From Parvibaculaceae bacterium Mf 1.05b.01 (lineage in GTDB: Bacteria; Pseudomonadota; Alphaproteobacteria; Parvibaculales; Parvibaculaceae): DNA of 64,000 nucleotides. Under the pieces are notes generated by a model. That model did no database searches. It was not told where the DNA came from and was given only the letters and a program-made list of their open reading frames with translations. The stretch spans positions 1,116,001 to 1,180,000 of the forward strand of contig BAOK01000001.1 of the NCBI GenBank assembly GCA_000509225.1, written 5' to 3'. Position 1 is the stretch's first letter, and each line of letters begins with the position of its first letter. The position numbers and the translations under genes are program-made. Positions 10,102 to 19,761 of the stretch are shown piece after piece.

Positions 10102-10641
10102 TTACGCGGGTTGTTGCTGATCTTGTTTCCACCGGGCCAGGTAGGCCGGACGTTCTAGCGCGAAATAGTTGTGCAGCATATCGCTCTTCATCAGATCTCT
10201 AATATAGGGCAGACCCAGCTTTTTCATCACCGTCTGTGAGGGATGATTGTCTGGCAGAACGACGGCGACGATCCTGGGCAGCTCCAATCCTGCAAATCCA
10301 TGATGCAACAGACACTTTGCCGCCTCAGTTGCGTAGCCATGGCCTTGTGCTTCAACCCGAAAGTGGTAGCCAATCTCAGGTTCTCCAGTCTCCGGCAAGG
10401 GCTGCAAGATCGTCTGGCCCAAGAAGTCGTCCGTCTTTCTATCAAACACGCCCCAGACCCCCATGCCCGTTTCCTCACGAATACGGGAGGTCTTTTCGAG
10501 CCATTGCTGTGCTTCTTCGAGCGAACCTGGCTCATTCCGCCAGAAGACAATCCGCAGGTCACCAATGATGGAATGAAGCAGATGCGCCTCGTCCTGCTTA
10601 TAGGGACGCAACTGAAGGCGTTCTGTCAGTAGGACCGTCAC
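10102..10641 (-). CDS. GNAT family N-acetyltransferase (RimJ/RimL type)
   Basis: Acetyl-CoA-dependent transferase of about 179 residues. The sequence from TERLQLRPY through [23 protein letters not shown] shows the RimJ/RimL layout, with the acetyl-CoA loop in [12 protein letters not shown] followed by an N-H-P-S motif ([14 protein letters not shown]). I place the start at the GTG at 10641 because a CCGGAGGGGG ribosome site lies about ten bases upstream and homology begins there. An in-frame ATG at 10725 would add 28 residues lacking family similarity and would occupy part of the divergent promoter region. The gene lies upstream of uvrA on the same strand with a 31-base gap and diverges from ssb. 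The acceptor (protein N-terminus or small molecule) is unknown. Confidence 0.9.
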   Translation of the reverse strand: MTVLLTERLQLRPYKQDEAHLLHSIIGDLRIVFWRNEPGSLEEAQQWLEKTSRIREETGMGVWGVFDRKTDDFLGQTILQPLPETGEPEIGYHFRVEAQGHGYATEAAKCLLHHGFAGLELPRIVAVVLPDNHPSQTVMKKLGLPYIRDLMKSDMLHNYFALERPAYLARWKQDQQQPA

Positions 10642-10661
10642 TACCTTGATCCCCCTCCGGG

Positions 10662-10691
10662 TTGACCCGATCTGGAATATAGGAACATAAT
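10662..10691 (+). promoter_or_regulatory. Candidate sigma-70 promoter toward ssb
   Basis: TTGACC, an 18-base spacer, then CATAAT, in the divergent gap between the acetyltransferase and ssb. It points toward ssb and would give a leader of about 150 bases. Matching is by eye only. Confidence 0.3.
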
Positions 10692-10850
10692 AAGAACAAA
10701 TGCCATTGCTGCTCGATTCTGGCAAGAGCCAAGTTGAGCGAAAAAAGAGCTACTTAATGGCTCGTTTTGACGTGGCAGTCGTTCGGCTGTTGGTTTAGGT
10801 TCGGCGACAATTAACCAGCTTTAAGCGAATAAATGAAGGGGCGTCTCAAC

Positions 10851-11330
10851 ATGGCCGGAAGTGTCAACAAAGTCATTCTTGTGGGAAATCTGGGTGCGGA
10901 TCCAGAGATCCGCAGCATGCAGAACGGCAACCCGGTGTGTAACCTGCGGATCGCGACCAGTGAAAGCTGGCGAGATAAGAGCTCAGGGGAACGCCGTGAG
11001 CGGACCGAATGGCATCGTGTGGTGATCTTCAATGAAGGTCTCTGCCGCATCGCCGAGCAATATCTCAAAAAGGGCGCGAAGGTTTATATTGAGGGCCAGA
11101 TCCAGACCCGCAAATGGCAAGACCAGCAGGGTCAGGATCGCTACTCTACAGAAATCGTCCTACAGGGCTTCAATTCCACCCTCACCATGCTCGATAGCCG
11201 GAACTCCGGTGGTGGCGGCGGCGGTGACTTTGGCGGATCATCGAGCGGCGGATATGACCAGGGCGGCGGCGACTTTGGTGGTGGAAGTGGCGGCGGTAGC
11301 GCGCCTATTGATGATGAAATTCCATTTTAA
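10851..11330 (+). CDS. ssb: Single-stranded DNA-binding protein
   Basis: Essential ssDNA-binding protein of replication and repair, 159 residues. The OB-fold covers about 1-110 ([20 protein letters not shown] ... WHRVVIFNE), followed by a Gly-rich flexible linker (about 118-150) and the conserved acidic tip ending DDEIPF, which recruits partner proteins. I chose the ATG at 10851 because homologues begin MAGSVNKV and GAAGGGGCG lies upstream; an in-frame ATG at 10833 adds six residues. A 240-base gap with a terminator-like hairpin separates it from gyrA, so it is probably a single-gene transcript. Confidence 0.97.
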   Translation: MAGSVNKVILVGNLGADPEIRSMQNGNPVCNLRIATSESWRDKSSGERRERTEWHRVVIFNEGLCRIAEQYLKKGAKVYIEGQIQTRKWQDQQGQDRYSTEIVLQGFNSTLTMLDSRNSGGGGGGDFGGSSSGGYDQGGGDFGGGSGGGSAPIDDEIPF

Positions 11331-11483
11331 TTAGCAGATGAATTGACGTTAGAAGCGTCCTGCCTCACATGAGTTTGGCGACTCCTTTTTTTGCTTTTAT
11401 TTCAATTGCTTAGAGGGTGGTTTCTTGCGTGCAATTTGTTGCTTGGCCCAGAGCCAAATGATAGAATTTCAGGCAAATAAACA

Positions 11484-11516
11484 GGGGATTCGGACGTTTT
11501 CCGGAGCCCCTTTTTT
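11484..11516 (+). terminator. Rho-independent terminator between ssb and gyrA
   Basis: GGGGATTCGG and CCGGAGCCCC form a ten-position stem (one mismatch and one G-T pair) around an ACGTTTT loop, followed directly by six T. It lies about 150 bases after the ssb stop. Confidence 0.65.
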
Positions 11517-11572
11517 CAAGAGCAATAGGGGCAGCTGTTCGCAGCTATAAGAGCTCCGTTAAAGGTCTGAAT

Positions 11573-14392
11573 TTGTCCGATACACACGATACGGAATCAC
11601 CAGGTGAGGAACCTGTTCCCGAAGCTAATGGGAATCTAGACGGTGGCGATGGCGGCTCCTCTGGCGGTGACGGGGGCGGTGCTGGAGGCAGCGGCGGCGG
11701 TGTTCCGCCTGAACGTGATGTGTCGCCAATCTCTATCGAAGAGGAGATGAAAACCTCTTACCTCGATTACGCGATGAGCGTGATCGTGAGCCGAGCTTTG
11801 CCTGACGTGCGGGACGGTTTGAAGCCGGTTCATCGTCGCATTCTCTATGCGATGAATGAGAGCGGCTACGACTGGAACAAACCCTACAAGAAATCCGCCC
11901 GTATCGTTGGCGACGTGATGGGTAAGTATCACCCACACGGTGACCAGGCGATTTATGACGCACTTGTGCGTATGGCGCAGGATTTCTCATTGCGGCTTCC
12001 ATTGCTGGATGGGCAAGGAAATTTCGGCTCCGTCGATGGCGACCCGCCAGCAGCGATGCGTTACACCGAAACGCGCATGGGCAAGCCAGCACATGCGCTC
12101 CTGAATGATATCGACAAAGACACGGTCAATTTTCAGGACAATTACGACAATTCCGAGAGCGAGCCGGAAGTCCTTCCGGCTGAGTTTCCGAACCTACTTG
12201 TCAATGGAGCTGGCGGCATCGCCGTTGGCATGGCGACCAATATTCCGCCGCATAATCTGGGCGAAACCATTGAAGCCTGCCTTGCTCTCATGGATGACCC
12301 TGAGTTGAGCATAGATCGGCTGATCGAAATTATTCCGGGCCCGGACTTTCCGACCGGCGGTATGATCCTCGGGCGTCAGGGCATCCGATCAGCCTATCAC
12401 CTCGGACGTGGTTCCGTGCTTATGCGCGGCCGTACAGAGATTGAAGAATTCAAGAAAGATCGCCACGCAATCATTGTCACCGAAATTCCCTATCAGGTGA
12501 ACAAAGCAACGATGATTGAGAAAATCGCTGAGCTCGTCAGAGATAAGCGGGTAGAGGGTATTTCTGACATTCGGGATGAAAGCTCCCGTCTTGGCATGCG
12601 TGTTGTGATCGAACTCAAACGCGACGTTGTGCCGGAAATCATTCTGAACCAGCTTTATCGTTTCTCGCCACTTCAGACGTCGTTCGGCGCGAATATGGTG
12701 GCGCTGGATTATGGCCGCCCAGCTCAAATGAACCTTAAGCAGATGCTTGAGGCCTTCATTGCGTTTCGTGAGATCGTTGTTGCTCGACGTACCAAATTCG
12801 AACTTAACAAGGCGCGCGACAGGGCTCACGTATTGGTTGGTCTTGCTATTGCCGTTGCCAATATTGACGAGGTGATTGCGCTTATTCGTTCTGCGCCCGA
12901 TCCGGCAACGGCACGCGCGCAATTGATGGAGCGCCATTGGCCCGCCAAGGACATTACGCCGATTGTTGAGCTGATCGACGACCCTCGCCACAAAATTGCA
13001 GAGGACGGCACCTATCGGCTGTCTGAGACACAGGCACGGGCCATTCTGGACCTGCGGCTGCAGCGCCTCACTGCACTTGGTCGCGATGAGATTGGGGATG
13101 AAGTTCGGGAACTTGGCGAGAAGATTGCCGACTATCTCGAAATTCTTCGGTCACGTGACCGTATTCTCACGATCATTCGTGATGAACTCGGCGCAATCAG
13201 AGATGAGTTTGCGACACCGCGGCGCACTGAGATCATGGAAGCCGCGGATGATGTTGAAGATGAAGACCTGATCCAACGCGAAGACATGGTCGTTACCGTC
13301 AGCCATCAGGGCTACATCAAACGCGTACCGCTCTCGACTTATCGCGCTCAACGACGTGGTGGCAAAGGCCGTTCCGGCATGTCGACGAAGGATGAAGATT
13401 TCGTCGCACGGATTTTCGTCGCGAGCACGCATTCGCCTGTCCTCTTCTTTTCGTCGACCGGCATGGTCTACAAAATGAAGGTTTGGCGCCTGCCGCAAGC
13501 CACGCCGCAGTCCAAAGGCAAGGCAATGGTGAACCTGCTGCCACTTAAATCTGGGGAACGCATCACCTCTGTGATGCCGCTGCCAGAAGACGAAAAGAGC
13601 TGGAATGCGCTCGACATTATGTTTGCGACGCGTTCAGGCAATGTCCGCCGGAACAAGCTGTCAGATTTCGTGCAGATCAACCGGAACGGCAAAATCGCCA
13701 TGAAGCTCGATGAGGGTGATGGCATTGTGGGCGTTCAGATCTGTACTGAGAATGATGATGTTCTCCTCACCAATGCAGGTGGGCGTTGCATCAGGTTCCC
13801 AGTAACCGATGTTCGCGTCTTCTCCAGCCGGAATTCTACCGGTGTGCGGGGAGTTAAGCTGGATGGAGAAGACCAGACGATCTCCATGACAATCCTCAAT
13901 CATCTTGATGTCACACCGGCTGAAGCACGAGCCTATCTCAAACAGGCTGCGCTCGCCCGTCGGGCGGCGACAGGTGAAGAGGTAGAGGAGTCCTCTGAAC
14001 TGCTGGACGAAGAGGATGATGGCGAGATCACGACACTCTCGCCAGAACGCTATGCAGAACTCGGAGCGCATGAACAGTTCGTTTTAACTGTCAGCGTCAA
14101 AGGGTATGGCAAGCGGAGTTCTTCATTCGAGTACAGGACATCCGGCCGTGGTGGCAAAGGTATTATTGCCATGGCCGTCTCTCAGCGTAATGGTCAACTC
14201 ATCGCTTCGTTCCCAGTTGAAGAACAAGACGAAATTATGCTGGTAACGGATGGTGGCCAATTGATCCGTTGTCCGGTCAATGACATTCGCGTCGCGGGGC
14301 GTTCAACACAGGGCGTGACCATCTTCCGAACGGATAAGGAAGAGCAGGTTGTATCTGTTGAGCATCTTGGTGATAGTTCGGAAGAAGAATAG
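11573..14392 (+). CDS. gyrA: DNA gyrase subunit A
   Basis: Type II topoisomerase subunit that cleaves and religates DNA and wraps it for negative supercoiling, with GyrB. 939 residues. The start is a TTG at 11573 with AAAGG upstream. The first 50 residues form a Gly/Asp/Ser-rich extension before the conserved [18 protein letters not shown]. The active-site Tyr is Y164 (RYTETR), and the GyrA box QRRGGKG confirms gyrase rather than topoisomerase IV. In the quinolone region ([13 protein letters not shown]) the E. coli Ser83 position is Gln125, while the Asp87 position is kept as Asp129. An acidic loop ([17 protein letters not shown]) interrupts the C-terminal beta-pinwheel. The coaD gene follows after 29 bases. 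Confidence 0.98.
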   Translation: MSDTHDTESPGEEPVPEANGNLDGGDGGSSGGDGGGAGGSGGGVPPERDVSPISIEEEMKTSYLDYAMSVIVSRALPDVRDGLKPVHRRILYAMNESGYDWNKPYKKSARIVGDVMGKYHPHGDQAIYDALVRMAQDFSLRLPLLDGQGNFGSVDGDPPAAMRYTETRMGKPAHALLNDIDKDTVNFQDNYDNSESEPEVLPAEFPNLLVNGAGGIAVGMATNIPPHNLGETIEACLALMDDPELSIDRLIEIIPGPDFPTGGMILGRQGIRSAYHLGRGSVLMRGRTEIEEFKKDRHAIIVTEIPYQVNKATMIEKIAELVRDKRVEGISDIRDESSRLGMRVVIELKRDVVPEIILNQLYRFSPLQTSFGANMVALDYGRPAQMNLKQMLEAFIAFREIVVARRTKFELNKARDRAHVLVGLAIAVANIDEVIALIRSAPDPATARAQLMERHWPAKDITPIVELIDDPRHKIAEDGTYRLSETQARAILDLRLQRLTALGRDEIGDEVRELGEKIADYLEILRSRDRILTIIRDELGAIRDEFATPRRTEIMEAADDVEDEDLIQREDMVVTVSHQGYIKRVPLSTYRAQRRGGKGRSGMSTKDEDFVARIFVASTHSPVLFFSSTGMVYKMKVWRLPQATPQSKGKAMVNLLPLKSGERITSVMPLPEDEKSWNALDIMFATRSGNVRRNKLSDFVQINRNGKIAMKLDEGDGIVGVQICTENDDVLLTNAGGRCIRFPVTDVRVFSSRNSTGVRGVKLDGEDQTISMTILNHLDVTPAEARAYLKQAALARRAATGEEVEESSELLDEEDDGEITTLSPERYAELGAHEQFVLTVSVKGYGKRSSSFEYRTSGRGGKGIIAMAVSQRNGQLIASFPVEEQDEIMLVTDGGQLIRCPVNDIRVAGRSTQGVTIFRTDKEEQVVSVEHLGDSSEEE

Positions 14393-14421
14393 GCCTCGAG
14401 CCACAACTGCAGGATTTTCCC

Positions 14422-14922
14422 ATGAAACGTGTTGGCCTTTATTCCGGGACCTTCGATCCCGTGACGTACGGTCACATCGATATCATCCGCCGAGCTTTTC
14501 GTTTGGTGGATCATCTTGTTGTTGGGATTGGGGTTAATTCTTCTAAGAAACCGCTACTTAGTTTCGAGGAGCGTGCAGCACTGATTGAGGCTGAAACCAA
14601 GTCTTTCGGCGAGGAAGTCGGATCAACGCTTGAAGTTACCTCTTTCAAAGGCCTGGTGGTTGATGCGGCCGACGATGTTGGCGCTGGCATTATAATCAGA
14701 GGCCTACGCGGCACCGTTGACTATGAATATGAAGATCAGATGGTGGGTATGAACGGAATATTGAACCCGCGCGTTGAAACCGTTTTTCTGACGGCTTCCC
14801 CGCAAGTTGGTTTCATTTCATCCACCCTTGTCCGTCAAATTGCCACAATGGATGGTGATATTTCCCGCTTCGTGCCGCCAGCAGTGGCGGAAAAAGTGCT
14901 AAGCGCCGTAAAAAGGAAGTAA
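14422..14922 (+). CDS. coaD: Phosphopantetheine adenylyltransferase
   Basis: Transfers AMP from ATP to 4'-phosphopantetheine, the penultimate step of coenzyme A synthesis; cytoplasmic. The 166-residue length is standard. The nucleotidyltransferase signature GTFDPVTYGH is at 9-18, and the second conserved segment ISSTLVR occurs near 133. It sits between gyrA and two cyclophilin genes, a common alphaproteobacterial neighbourhood, and is probably transcribed with them (four bases to the next in-frame GTG). Confidence 0.98.
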   Translation: MKRVGLYSGTFDPVTYGHIDIIRRAFRLVDHLVVGIGVNSSKKPLLSFEERAALIEAETKSFGEEVGSTLEVTSFKGLVVDAADDVGAGIIIRGLRGTVDYEYEDQMVGMNGILNPRVETVFLTASPQVGFISSTLVRQIATMDGDISRFVPPAVAEKVLSAVKRK

Positions 14923-14944
14923 CGGTGTGATCAAAGGAGTTCTT

Positions 14945-15481
14945 ATGTCTCGAGTTTTTAACGCCCTTGCGGCCTTTGCATTGATGATTGGGCTTTCGTC
15001 CCCGGCCTCTGCCCTGGACCCGGAAAATACCCTCTACCTTGATCTCAAAGATGGGCGTGTGGTGATTGAGCTATTGCCAGATATCGCGCCGAAGCATGTG
15101 AAACGGATCAAAACGCTCACACGTGAGGGTTTTTATGACGGGATCGTCTTCCATCGCGTGATTGATGGTTTTATGGCGCAAACTGGGGATCCGACTGGCA
15201 CCGGCCGAGGTGGATCAGACTATCCGGATGTTCGTGCTGAGTTTTCCAGCGAGCCGTTTTCGCGCGGTGTGATCGGGGCTGCGCGCTCACAGCATCCCGA
15301 CAGCGCCAATAGTCAGTTCTTCATCGTTTTCGATGATGCCAACTTCCTCGACGGTAACTACACGGTGTGGGGCCGTGTCATTGAAGGTATGGAATTTGTC
15401 GATAACATCAAACGCGGCGAGCCGCCCGTGAACCCAGACAAGATTGTCCGACTACAAGTTGCAGCAGACGCTGCTCAATAA
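14945..15481 (+). CDS. Exported cyclophilin-type peptidyl-prolyl cis-trans isomerase
   Basis: Catalyses proline isomerisation during folding; predicted periplasmic. From the ATG at 14945 (AAAGGAG five bases upstream, better than the GTG at 14927) the protein has 178 residues and opens with a signal peptide, MSRVFNALAAFALMIGLSSPASA, with cleavage after residue 23. The cyclophilin core shows FHRVIDGFMAQTGDPTGTG and NSQFFIVF, typical of the short bacterial PpiA/PpiB group. The next gene encodes a close paralogue without a signal peptide. Confidence 0.95.
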   Translation: MSRVFNALAAFALMIGLSSPASALDPENTLYLDLKDGRVVIELLPDIAPKHVKRIKTLTREGFYDGIVFHRVIDGFMAQTGDPTGTGRGGSDYPDVRAEFSSEPFSRGVIGAARSQHPDSANSQFFIVFDDANFLDGNYTVWGRVIEGMEFVDNIKRGEPPVNPDKIVRLQVAADAAQ

Positions 15482-15519
15482 AATCAAACTCAATACCACT
15501 AGACAGGGAATTCAACTTA

Positions 15520-15993
15520 ATGGCTGATATCAAAGACCCGGAAAATGCGCTGTTGCTCGATCTCGAGCACGGTCGGGTAACCATCGAGCTTCGTCCTGAC
15601 CTTGCACCCAATCACGTTGCACGGATTAAGGAACTTGCACGTGAAGGCTTCTATGATGGGATCGTCTTTCATCGTGTGATCGAAGGTTTCATGGCACAGG
15701 GCGGCGATCCAACCGGCACCGGCATGAGCGGCTCAGGTAAAAACCTTGATGCTGAGTTCTCTGCTGAACCTCACGTTCGCGGTATTTGTTCCATGGCGCG
15801 CGCCCAGGATCCAAACAGTGCTGACAGCCAATTCTTTATTGTGTTTGACGATGCCAGGTTCCTCGACAACCAGTACACCGTCTGGGGCCAGGTCATCGAT
15901 GGCATGGAACATGTGGACAAGATCAAACGCGGTGAGCCTGTGCAAGACCCTGATAAGATCGTGAAGATGCAGGTAGCTGCTGACGCCGCTTAA
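15520..15993 (+). CDS. Cytosolic cyclophilin-type peptidyl-prolyl cis-trans isomerase
   Basis: 157-residue PpiB-type foldase. It begins [20 protein letters not shown] with no signal sequence, and the core [19 protein letters not shown] and [15 protein letters not shown] is almost the same as in the preceding exported paralogue. The two are a tandem pair giving one isomerase on each side of the inner membrane. It is followed after 26 bases by queA. Confidence 0.96.
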   Translation: MADIKDPENALLLDLEHGRVTIELRPDLAPNHVARIKELAREGFYDGIVFHRVIEGFMAQGGDPTGTGMSGSGKNLDAEFSAEPHVRGICSMARAQDPNSADSQFFIVFDDARFLDNQYTVWGQVIDGMEHVDKIKRGEPVQDPDKIVKMQVAADAA

Positions 15994-16019
15994 GGCTCAC
16001 TGCTCGAAGAGAGCTTCCC

Positions 16020-17069
16020 ATGCGGGTTGATGCTTTTGATTTCGACCTACCGGACGCGCGGATTGCCTTACGGCCCGCGCGTCCTCGTGATTCCGCACGT
16101 CTGCTCGTTGTGGGCCCCGAAGCCGATCACCTGAAGGACGCTGGCGTTTCAGAACTACCAGACCTTCTGGATCCGGGCGATGTGTTGGTGTTCAACGACA
16201 CGAAAGTCATACCGGCGCGGCTTGCTGGAACACGGGCGCGCAATGGGGCCGTCGCCAACATTGAAGTGACGCTTCACCAGCGACTTGGTCCAGACGAATG
16301 GCTCTCTTTCGCCAAACCTGCAAAACGGTTGGCAGAAGGGGATGTTGTACGGTTTCAAGGTGGCTTGGAAGGCATGGTGCTTCGTCGGACCGGTGGTGAG
16401 GTTCACTTCAAATTTTCCGCCTCCGGACCGGCACTCGATATTGCCATAGCCGAAGCGGGGGTTATGCCGCTGCCTCCTTACATCGCGAGCAAGCGGGCGA
16501 CGGATGACGCGGACCTGGAAGACTATCAGACGCTATTTGCAGATGAGCCAGGCGCCGTCGCTGCACCCACAGCGGGCCTTCACTTCACACCCCGCCTGAT
16601 GAGCGCCCTTTCAGACCGGGGCATTGAAACGGCAAAAGTCACGCTGCATGTAGGGGCGGGGACCTTCCTGCCTGTGAGTGTGGACGACACTGAGGCTCAC
16701 AAGATGCATTCCGAAGTCGGCCTCGTCACCGAGCAAACCGCCGATCAACTCAACCAAGTTCGAGCGCGGGGAGGTCGGGTGGTATCGGTCGGCACAACCA
16801 GCCTCCGGCTTCTTGAATCCGCTGCGGGGGAGGACGGGCTCATTCACGCCTGGTCTGGTGCGACTGACATTTTCATTACGCCTGGGTATCGGTTCAATGC
16901 GATTGATGCGCTGATGACCAATTTTCATCTGCCCAAATCCACCCTTTTTATGCTGGTGTCTGCGTTTCGGTCGCTCGATGAAATGCAAGCTGCCTATGCG
17001 CATGCCATAGAGCGTGAGTACCGTTTCTATTCCTATGGCGATGCCTGCTTGATTTTTCCGGAGACCTGA
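16020..17069 (+). CDS. queA: S-adenosylmethionine:tRNA ribosyltransferase-isomerase
   Basis: Transfers and rearranges the ribosyl part of SAM onto 7-aminomethyl-7-deazaguanine in tRNA, giving epoxyqueuosine. 349 residues, the usual size. Recognisable segments are [11 protein letters not shown] at the N-terminus, [34 protein letters not shown] and the C-terminal [10 protein letters not shown]. It lies five bases upstream of tgt, the earlier enzyme of the same pathway, so the two are co-transcribed. Confidence 0.98.
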   Translation: MRVDAFDFDLPDARIALRPARPRDSARLLVVGPEADHLKDAGVSELPDLLDPGDVLVFNDTKVIPARLAGTRARNGAVANIEVTLHQRLGPDEWLSFAKPAKRLAEGDVVRFQGGLEGMVLRRTGGEVHFKFSASGPALDIAIAEAGVMPLPPYIASKRATDDADLEDYQTLFADEPGAVAAPTAGLHFTPRLMSALSDRGIETAKVTLHVGAGTFLPVSVDDTEAHKMHSEVGLVTEQTADQLNQVRARGGRVVSVGTTSLRLLESAAGEDGLIHAWSGATDIFITPGYRFNAIDALMTNFHLPKSTLFMLVSAFRSLDEMQAAYAHAIEREYRFYSYGDACLIFPET

Positions 17070-17074
17070 CGCTG

Positions 17075-18214
17075 ATGAGCTCTTTTACGTATGACCTGTT
17101 GGCGGAAGATGGCGCAGCGCGGCGCGGCGTTATCCACACGCCGCGTGGCGACATTCAAACGCCTGCCTTCATGCCGGTCGGAACAGCAGGGACGGTTAAA
17201 GCGCTTTACACTGATCAGGTAAAAGAGACCGGGGCGGACATCGTACTCGGGAACACTTATCACCTTATGCTTCGCCCAGGAGCAGAAGAAGTTGCCGCAC
17301 TTGGGGGCCTTCATTCTTTCATGAACTGGCAGGGACCCATTCTCACCGATAGTGGCGGCTTCCAGGTTATGTCTCTGTCCAAACTGCGAAAAATGACCGA
17401 AGAGGCCGTCACTTTTCAAAGTCATATAGATGGATCCTCCTACGAGCTGTCACCTGAACGCAGCATTGAAATTCAGTGTCTCCTGGGAGCCGATATTCAG
17501 ATGGTCCTGGATGAGTGCACGCCGTTTCCAGCAACCCACGATGAAGCAAAATATTCCATGCACCTCTCAACGCGCTGGGCACAGCGGTCGAAGGATGCCT
17601 TCAAGGCTCAGGCGCACCGAAAGGAGGGGCAGGCTTTGTTCGGAATTGTACAGGGAAGCGTCTATGAGGATCTGCGCCAGACAAGCGCCTCCGCATTGCA
17701 GGAGATTGGTTTTGACGGGTACGCAATTGGCGGCCTCGCAGTCGGTGAGGGCCAGGAAGAAATGCTTCGCGTGCTCGACTTCACAGCACCCATGCTGCCC
17801 AAAGACCGACCACGCTACCTCATGGGTGTTGGCACCCCGGACGACCTGGTAGAAGCTGTCTCACGGGGGATCGATATGTTCGATTGTGTGATGCCGACCC
17901 GCTCGGGCCGTCACGGCCAGGCCTTTACTCGGTTCGGCAAAGTCAATCTCAAGAACGCAAGACACGCGAATGACCCTCGGCCGCTTGATGAGACAAGCAC
18001 GTGTCCTGCTGCGCGAGACTACTCACGGGCCTACCTGCATCATCTTCTGAAAAACGGTGAAATTCTCGGGATGATGCTGCTCTCTTGGAATAATATTGCC
18101 TACTACCAGTCGCTGATGGCGGATCTTCGAGGCGCCATTGCCGCCGGAGACCTCAGTTCCTTTGTCGCCGGATTCAAGGCCGAGCAGGCGGCTGGGGACC
18201 TGACACCGCTCTGA
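17075..18214 (+). CDS. tgt: tRNA-guanine transglycosylase
   Basis: Exchanges guanine-34 for preQ1 in tRNAs with GUN anticodons, the entry step to queuosine in tRNA. 379 residues with the catalytic aspartates in place: Asp92 in TDSGGFQ and Asp270 in [15 protein letters not shown]. The usual zinc site (C-x-C-x-x-C plus a later His) is eroded: the segment reads STCPAA at 308-313, keeping only Cys310, and the later His position reads [10 protein letters not shown], with Asn. Downstream the transcript may run into the DUF2920 gene, but a small inverted repeat intervenes. Confidence 0.97.
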   Translation: MSSFTYDLLAEDGAARRGVIHTPRGDIQTPAFMPVGTAGTVKALYTDQVKETGADIVLGNTYHLMLRPGAEEVAALGGLHSFMNWQGPILTDSGGFQVMSLSKLRKMTEEAVTFQSHIDGSSYELSPERSIEIQCLLGADIQMVLDECTPFPATHDEAKYSMHLSTRWAQRSKDAFKAQAHRKEGQALFGIVQGSVYEDLRQTSASALQEIGFDGYAIGGLAVGEGQEEMLRVLDFTAPMLPKDRPRYLMGVGTPDDLVEAVSRGIDMFDCVMPTRSGRHGQAFTRFGKVNLKNARHANDPRPLDETSTCPAARDYSRAYLHHLLKNGEILGMMLLSWNNIAYYQSLMADLRGAIAAGDLSSFVAGFKAEQAAGDLTPL

Positions 18215-18253
18215 ATGCACGCGCGTTAAGGCTGTGTTTACCATGTGGGTGCC

Positions 18254-18271
18254 AAATCAGTTTACTGATTT
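18254..18271. repeat. Short inverted repeat before the first DUF2920 gene
   Basis: AAATCAG-TTTA-CTGATTT is a perfect seven-base palindromic stem. It lies 40 bases after the tgt stop and 19 bases before the preferred start of the next gene. It could be a weak terminator stem or an operator; there is no long T run. Confidence 0.4.
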
Positions 18272-18290
18272 CTCTACACTGGGAACCCTC

Positions 18291-19505
18291 ATGCCAAGCA
18301 TTTCAGGCAGCTTAAGTGGACATGAAGACTTCGAACTCGGTATTCCGCGAAAGGTCCCTGTGACTTTTGAGGCTGAGATACCAGACAATGGTCCTGCAGA
18401 CGGGCTTGTTTTCCTTATCCCAGGTTTCGGCGAAGACACGGACGAAGCTTATACCCGCCTCACACGAAGACAGATTGCTGCGAAACACAATTTGGTGGTT
18501 GTTTCCGTTCGCGCACATTGTCACTTCTGCCGGCCAAAGCAGTCTATTCCCGGCGTCGCTGTCTCGATCGAAATTGATCCATGGTCCATTGCCAAAGTGA
18601 TCGGCGCACTGGTCCTCCAGGGAGACAGCTTGGACGGCCTGCGTTCAGCGGAAGAAAAAGACGCGCTTAGATTTCTGAAGTCCCGCAAAGACCACAAATT
18701 TTCCCTCTCTGCCGCCCTTATTCCGCCAGGCGAGGACTACCAGAATTTCGGCGTGCTCGCCGCATTGGACCATCTTTTGGTCCTGAACAAGCTGATCGAT
18801 GATGGCGTTGAGTTTGATCATGGCAACATCATCGCAGCGGGTACTTCTCACGGTGGCTACATTGCCCATCTGATGCAAAAATTCGCGCCAAATACAATTT
18901 CGGCGGTCATTGAATCCTCTGCCTATCCGGAAACCCTTCCAGCATATCTTGGTTTTGGCGGCGTTGAGTACAGAGCCATCGACGGAAACATTGAGTTCGT
19001 CTGTTCCACGAAAACCGCATGGAGCAACGAGAATATCGGAGCCCCGAACTATTTCGGCAGCGATCAGGCCCGAATCCGCAATGTCTGCGATCCAGATCAT
19101 CTGGAAACGGCGCGCGGAGCCAGCGGTTCCAGAAAGACGCAGTTTCGAATGATTCACTCAAGCCGAGACAGGCTGGTCAACATCGACCTGAAGCGCCACC
19201 AATCCAATGTTCTTAGGAGCTGCGGTTTTGACGCTGATCTTCAGGTCGTTGACGAGGCAGATGTGGACGGAAAGGTCATTACGACGCTTGACCATGGATT
19301 GGGCATCGGACTTCATAGTCTTTTCGACCGGTTTTATCCCTCGCTCATCAGGAAGCCAGCTCCGACAGACCGCGACCTGAAAACCAGGCTCTGTTTTGCA
19401 GGAAACCGCACCAATTACGTGGTTGACCATGGTCGGTCCGGTGTAACTGCCAGCATCTCAGCCAATTCACATGAACCAGCGAAAAGTGACGCATTATCTG
19501 CCTAA
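18291..19505 (+). CDS. DUF2920-like alpha/beta-hydrolase-fold protein, copy 1
   Basis: 404 residues from the ATG at 18291. Earlier in-frame ATGs at 18234 and 18243 exist, but the chosen start gives the same length as the paralogue at 22756 and matching N-termini. Shared features are an FLIPGFG loop, HCHFCRP, a PPGEDYQNFGVLAALDH stretch, the nucleophile-elbow GTSHGGYIAH (Ser186), an acid in MIHSSRD and a final His in DHGLGIGL, which together give a plausible Ser-Asp-His triad. The pattern matches DUF2920, the '617 family' of the Campylobacter flagellar-glycan locus, from memory. No signal peptide. Function is unknown; hydrolysis or transfer of an acyl group from a carrier protein to a sugar is an inference from the FAAL and ACP genes nearby. 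Follows tgt on the same strand. Confidence 0.85.
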   Translation: MPSISGSLSGHEDFELGIPRKVPVTFEAEIPDNGPADGLVFLIPGFGEDTDEAYTRLTRRQIAAKHNLVVVSVRAHCHFCRPKQSIPGVAVSIEIDPWSIAKVIGALVLQGDSLDGLRSAEEKDALRFLKSRKDHKFSLSAALIPPGEDYQNFGVLAALDHLLVLNKLIDDGVEFDHGNIIAAGTSHGGYIAHLMQKFAPNTISAVIESSAYPETLPAYLGFGGVEYRAIDGNIEFVCSTKTAWSNENIGAPNYFGSDQARIRNVCDPDHLETARGASGSRKTQFRMIHSSRDRLVNIDLKRHQSNVLRSCGFDADLQVVDEADVDGKVITTLDHGLGIGLHSLFDRFYPSLIRKPAPTDRDLKTRLCFAGNRTNYVVDHGRSGVTASISANSHEPAKSDALSA

Positions 19506-19520
19506 TTTGGCGCTATTTGG

Positions 19521-19549
19521 TTGACCAAGCAGGCTGGTATGACTAGGTT
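19521..19549 (+). promoter_or_regulatory. Candidate promoter of tRNA-Lys
   Basis: TTGACC, a 17-base spacer, then TAGGTT. The -35 is good and the -10 poor; the tRNA begins 35 bases later, after a small CGGGG/CCCCG hairpin at 19563-19576. Confidence 0.25.
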
Positions 19550-19583
19550 CCGCCGGTCTCGTCGGGGGTTTCCCCGATTCAGA

Positions 19584-19659
19584 GGGCCCTTAGCTCAGTT
19601 GGTAGAGCGGCTGACTTTTAATCAGTAGGTCGCAGGTTCGAATCCTGCAGGGCTCACCA
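19584..19659 (+). tRNA. tRNA-Lys (anticodon UUU)
   Basis: Full cloverleaf: acceptor GGGCCCT/AGGGCTC, D-arm GCTC...GAGC, anticodon stem GCTGA/TCAGT with loop CTTTTAA (anticodon TTT), T-arm GCAGG-TTCGAAT-CCTGC, and discriminator A with an encoded CCA. A T-rich stretch follows. It sits inside the accessory block between the first DUF2920 gene and the YHYH gene. I found no duplicated 3' end that would mark an integration site. Confidence 0.97.
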
Positions 19660-19761
19660 TTTTTCTATAGACATCCACCGCTGCGTTTGATGCCGCTCTG
19701 GCGACCGGTTGGTCGCTGACGCGCGTATAATTGGTCATCATCAGCAATCTGGGTCTGATCC

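Noticed and set aside
10785-10800. GTTC...GTTT upstream of ssb considered as a LexA site
   Set aside because: The spacing is eight rather than seven bases, and the matching frame has two mismatches.
11331-11572. ssb-gyrA gap considered as a replication origin
   Set aside because: No DnaA-box cluster; contains only an ordinary terminator hairpin.
17130-17138. Perfect DnaA-box sequence TTATCCACA
   Set aside because: A single copy inside the tgt coding region, with no cluster or AT-rich unwinding region nearby; not an origin.
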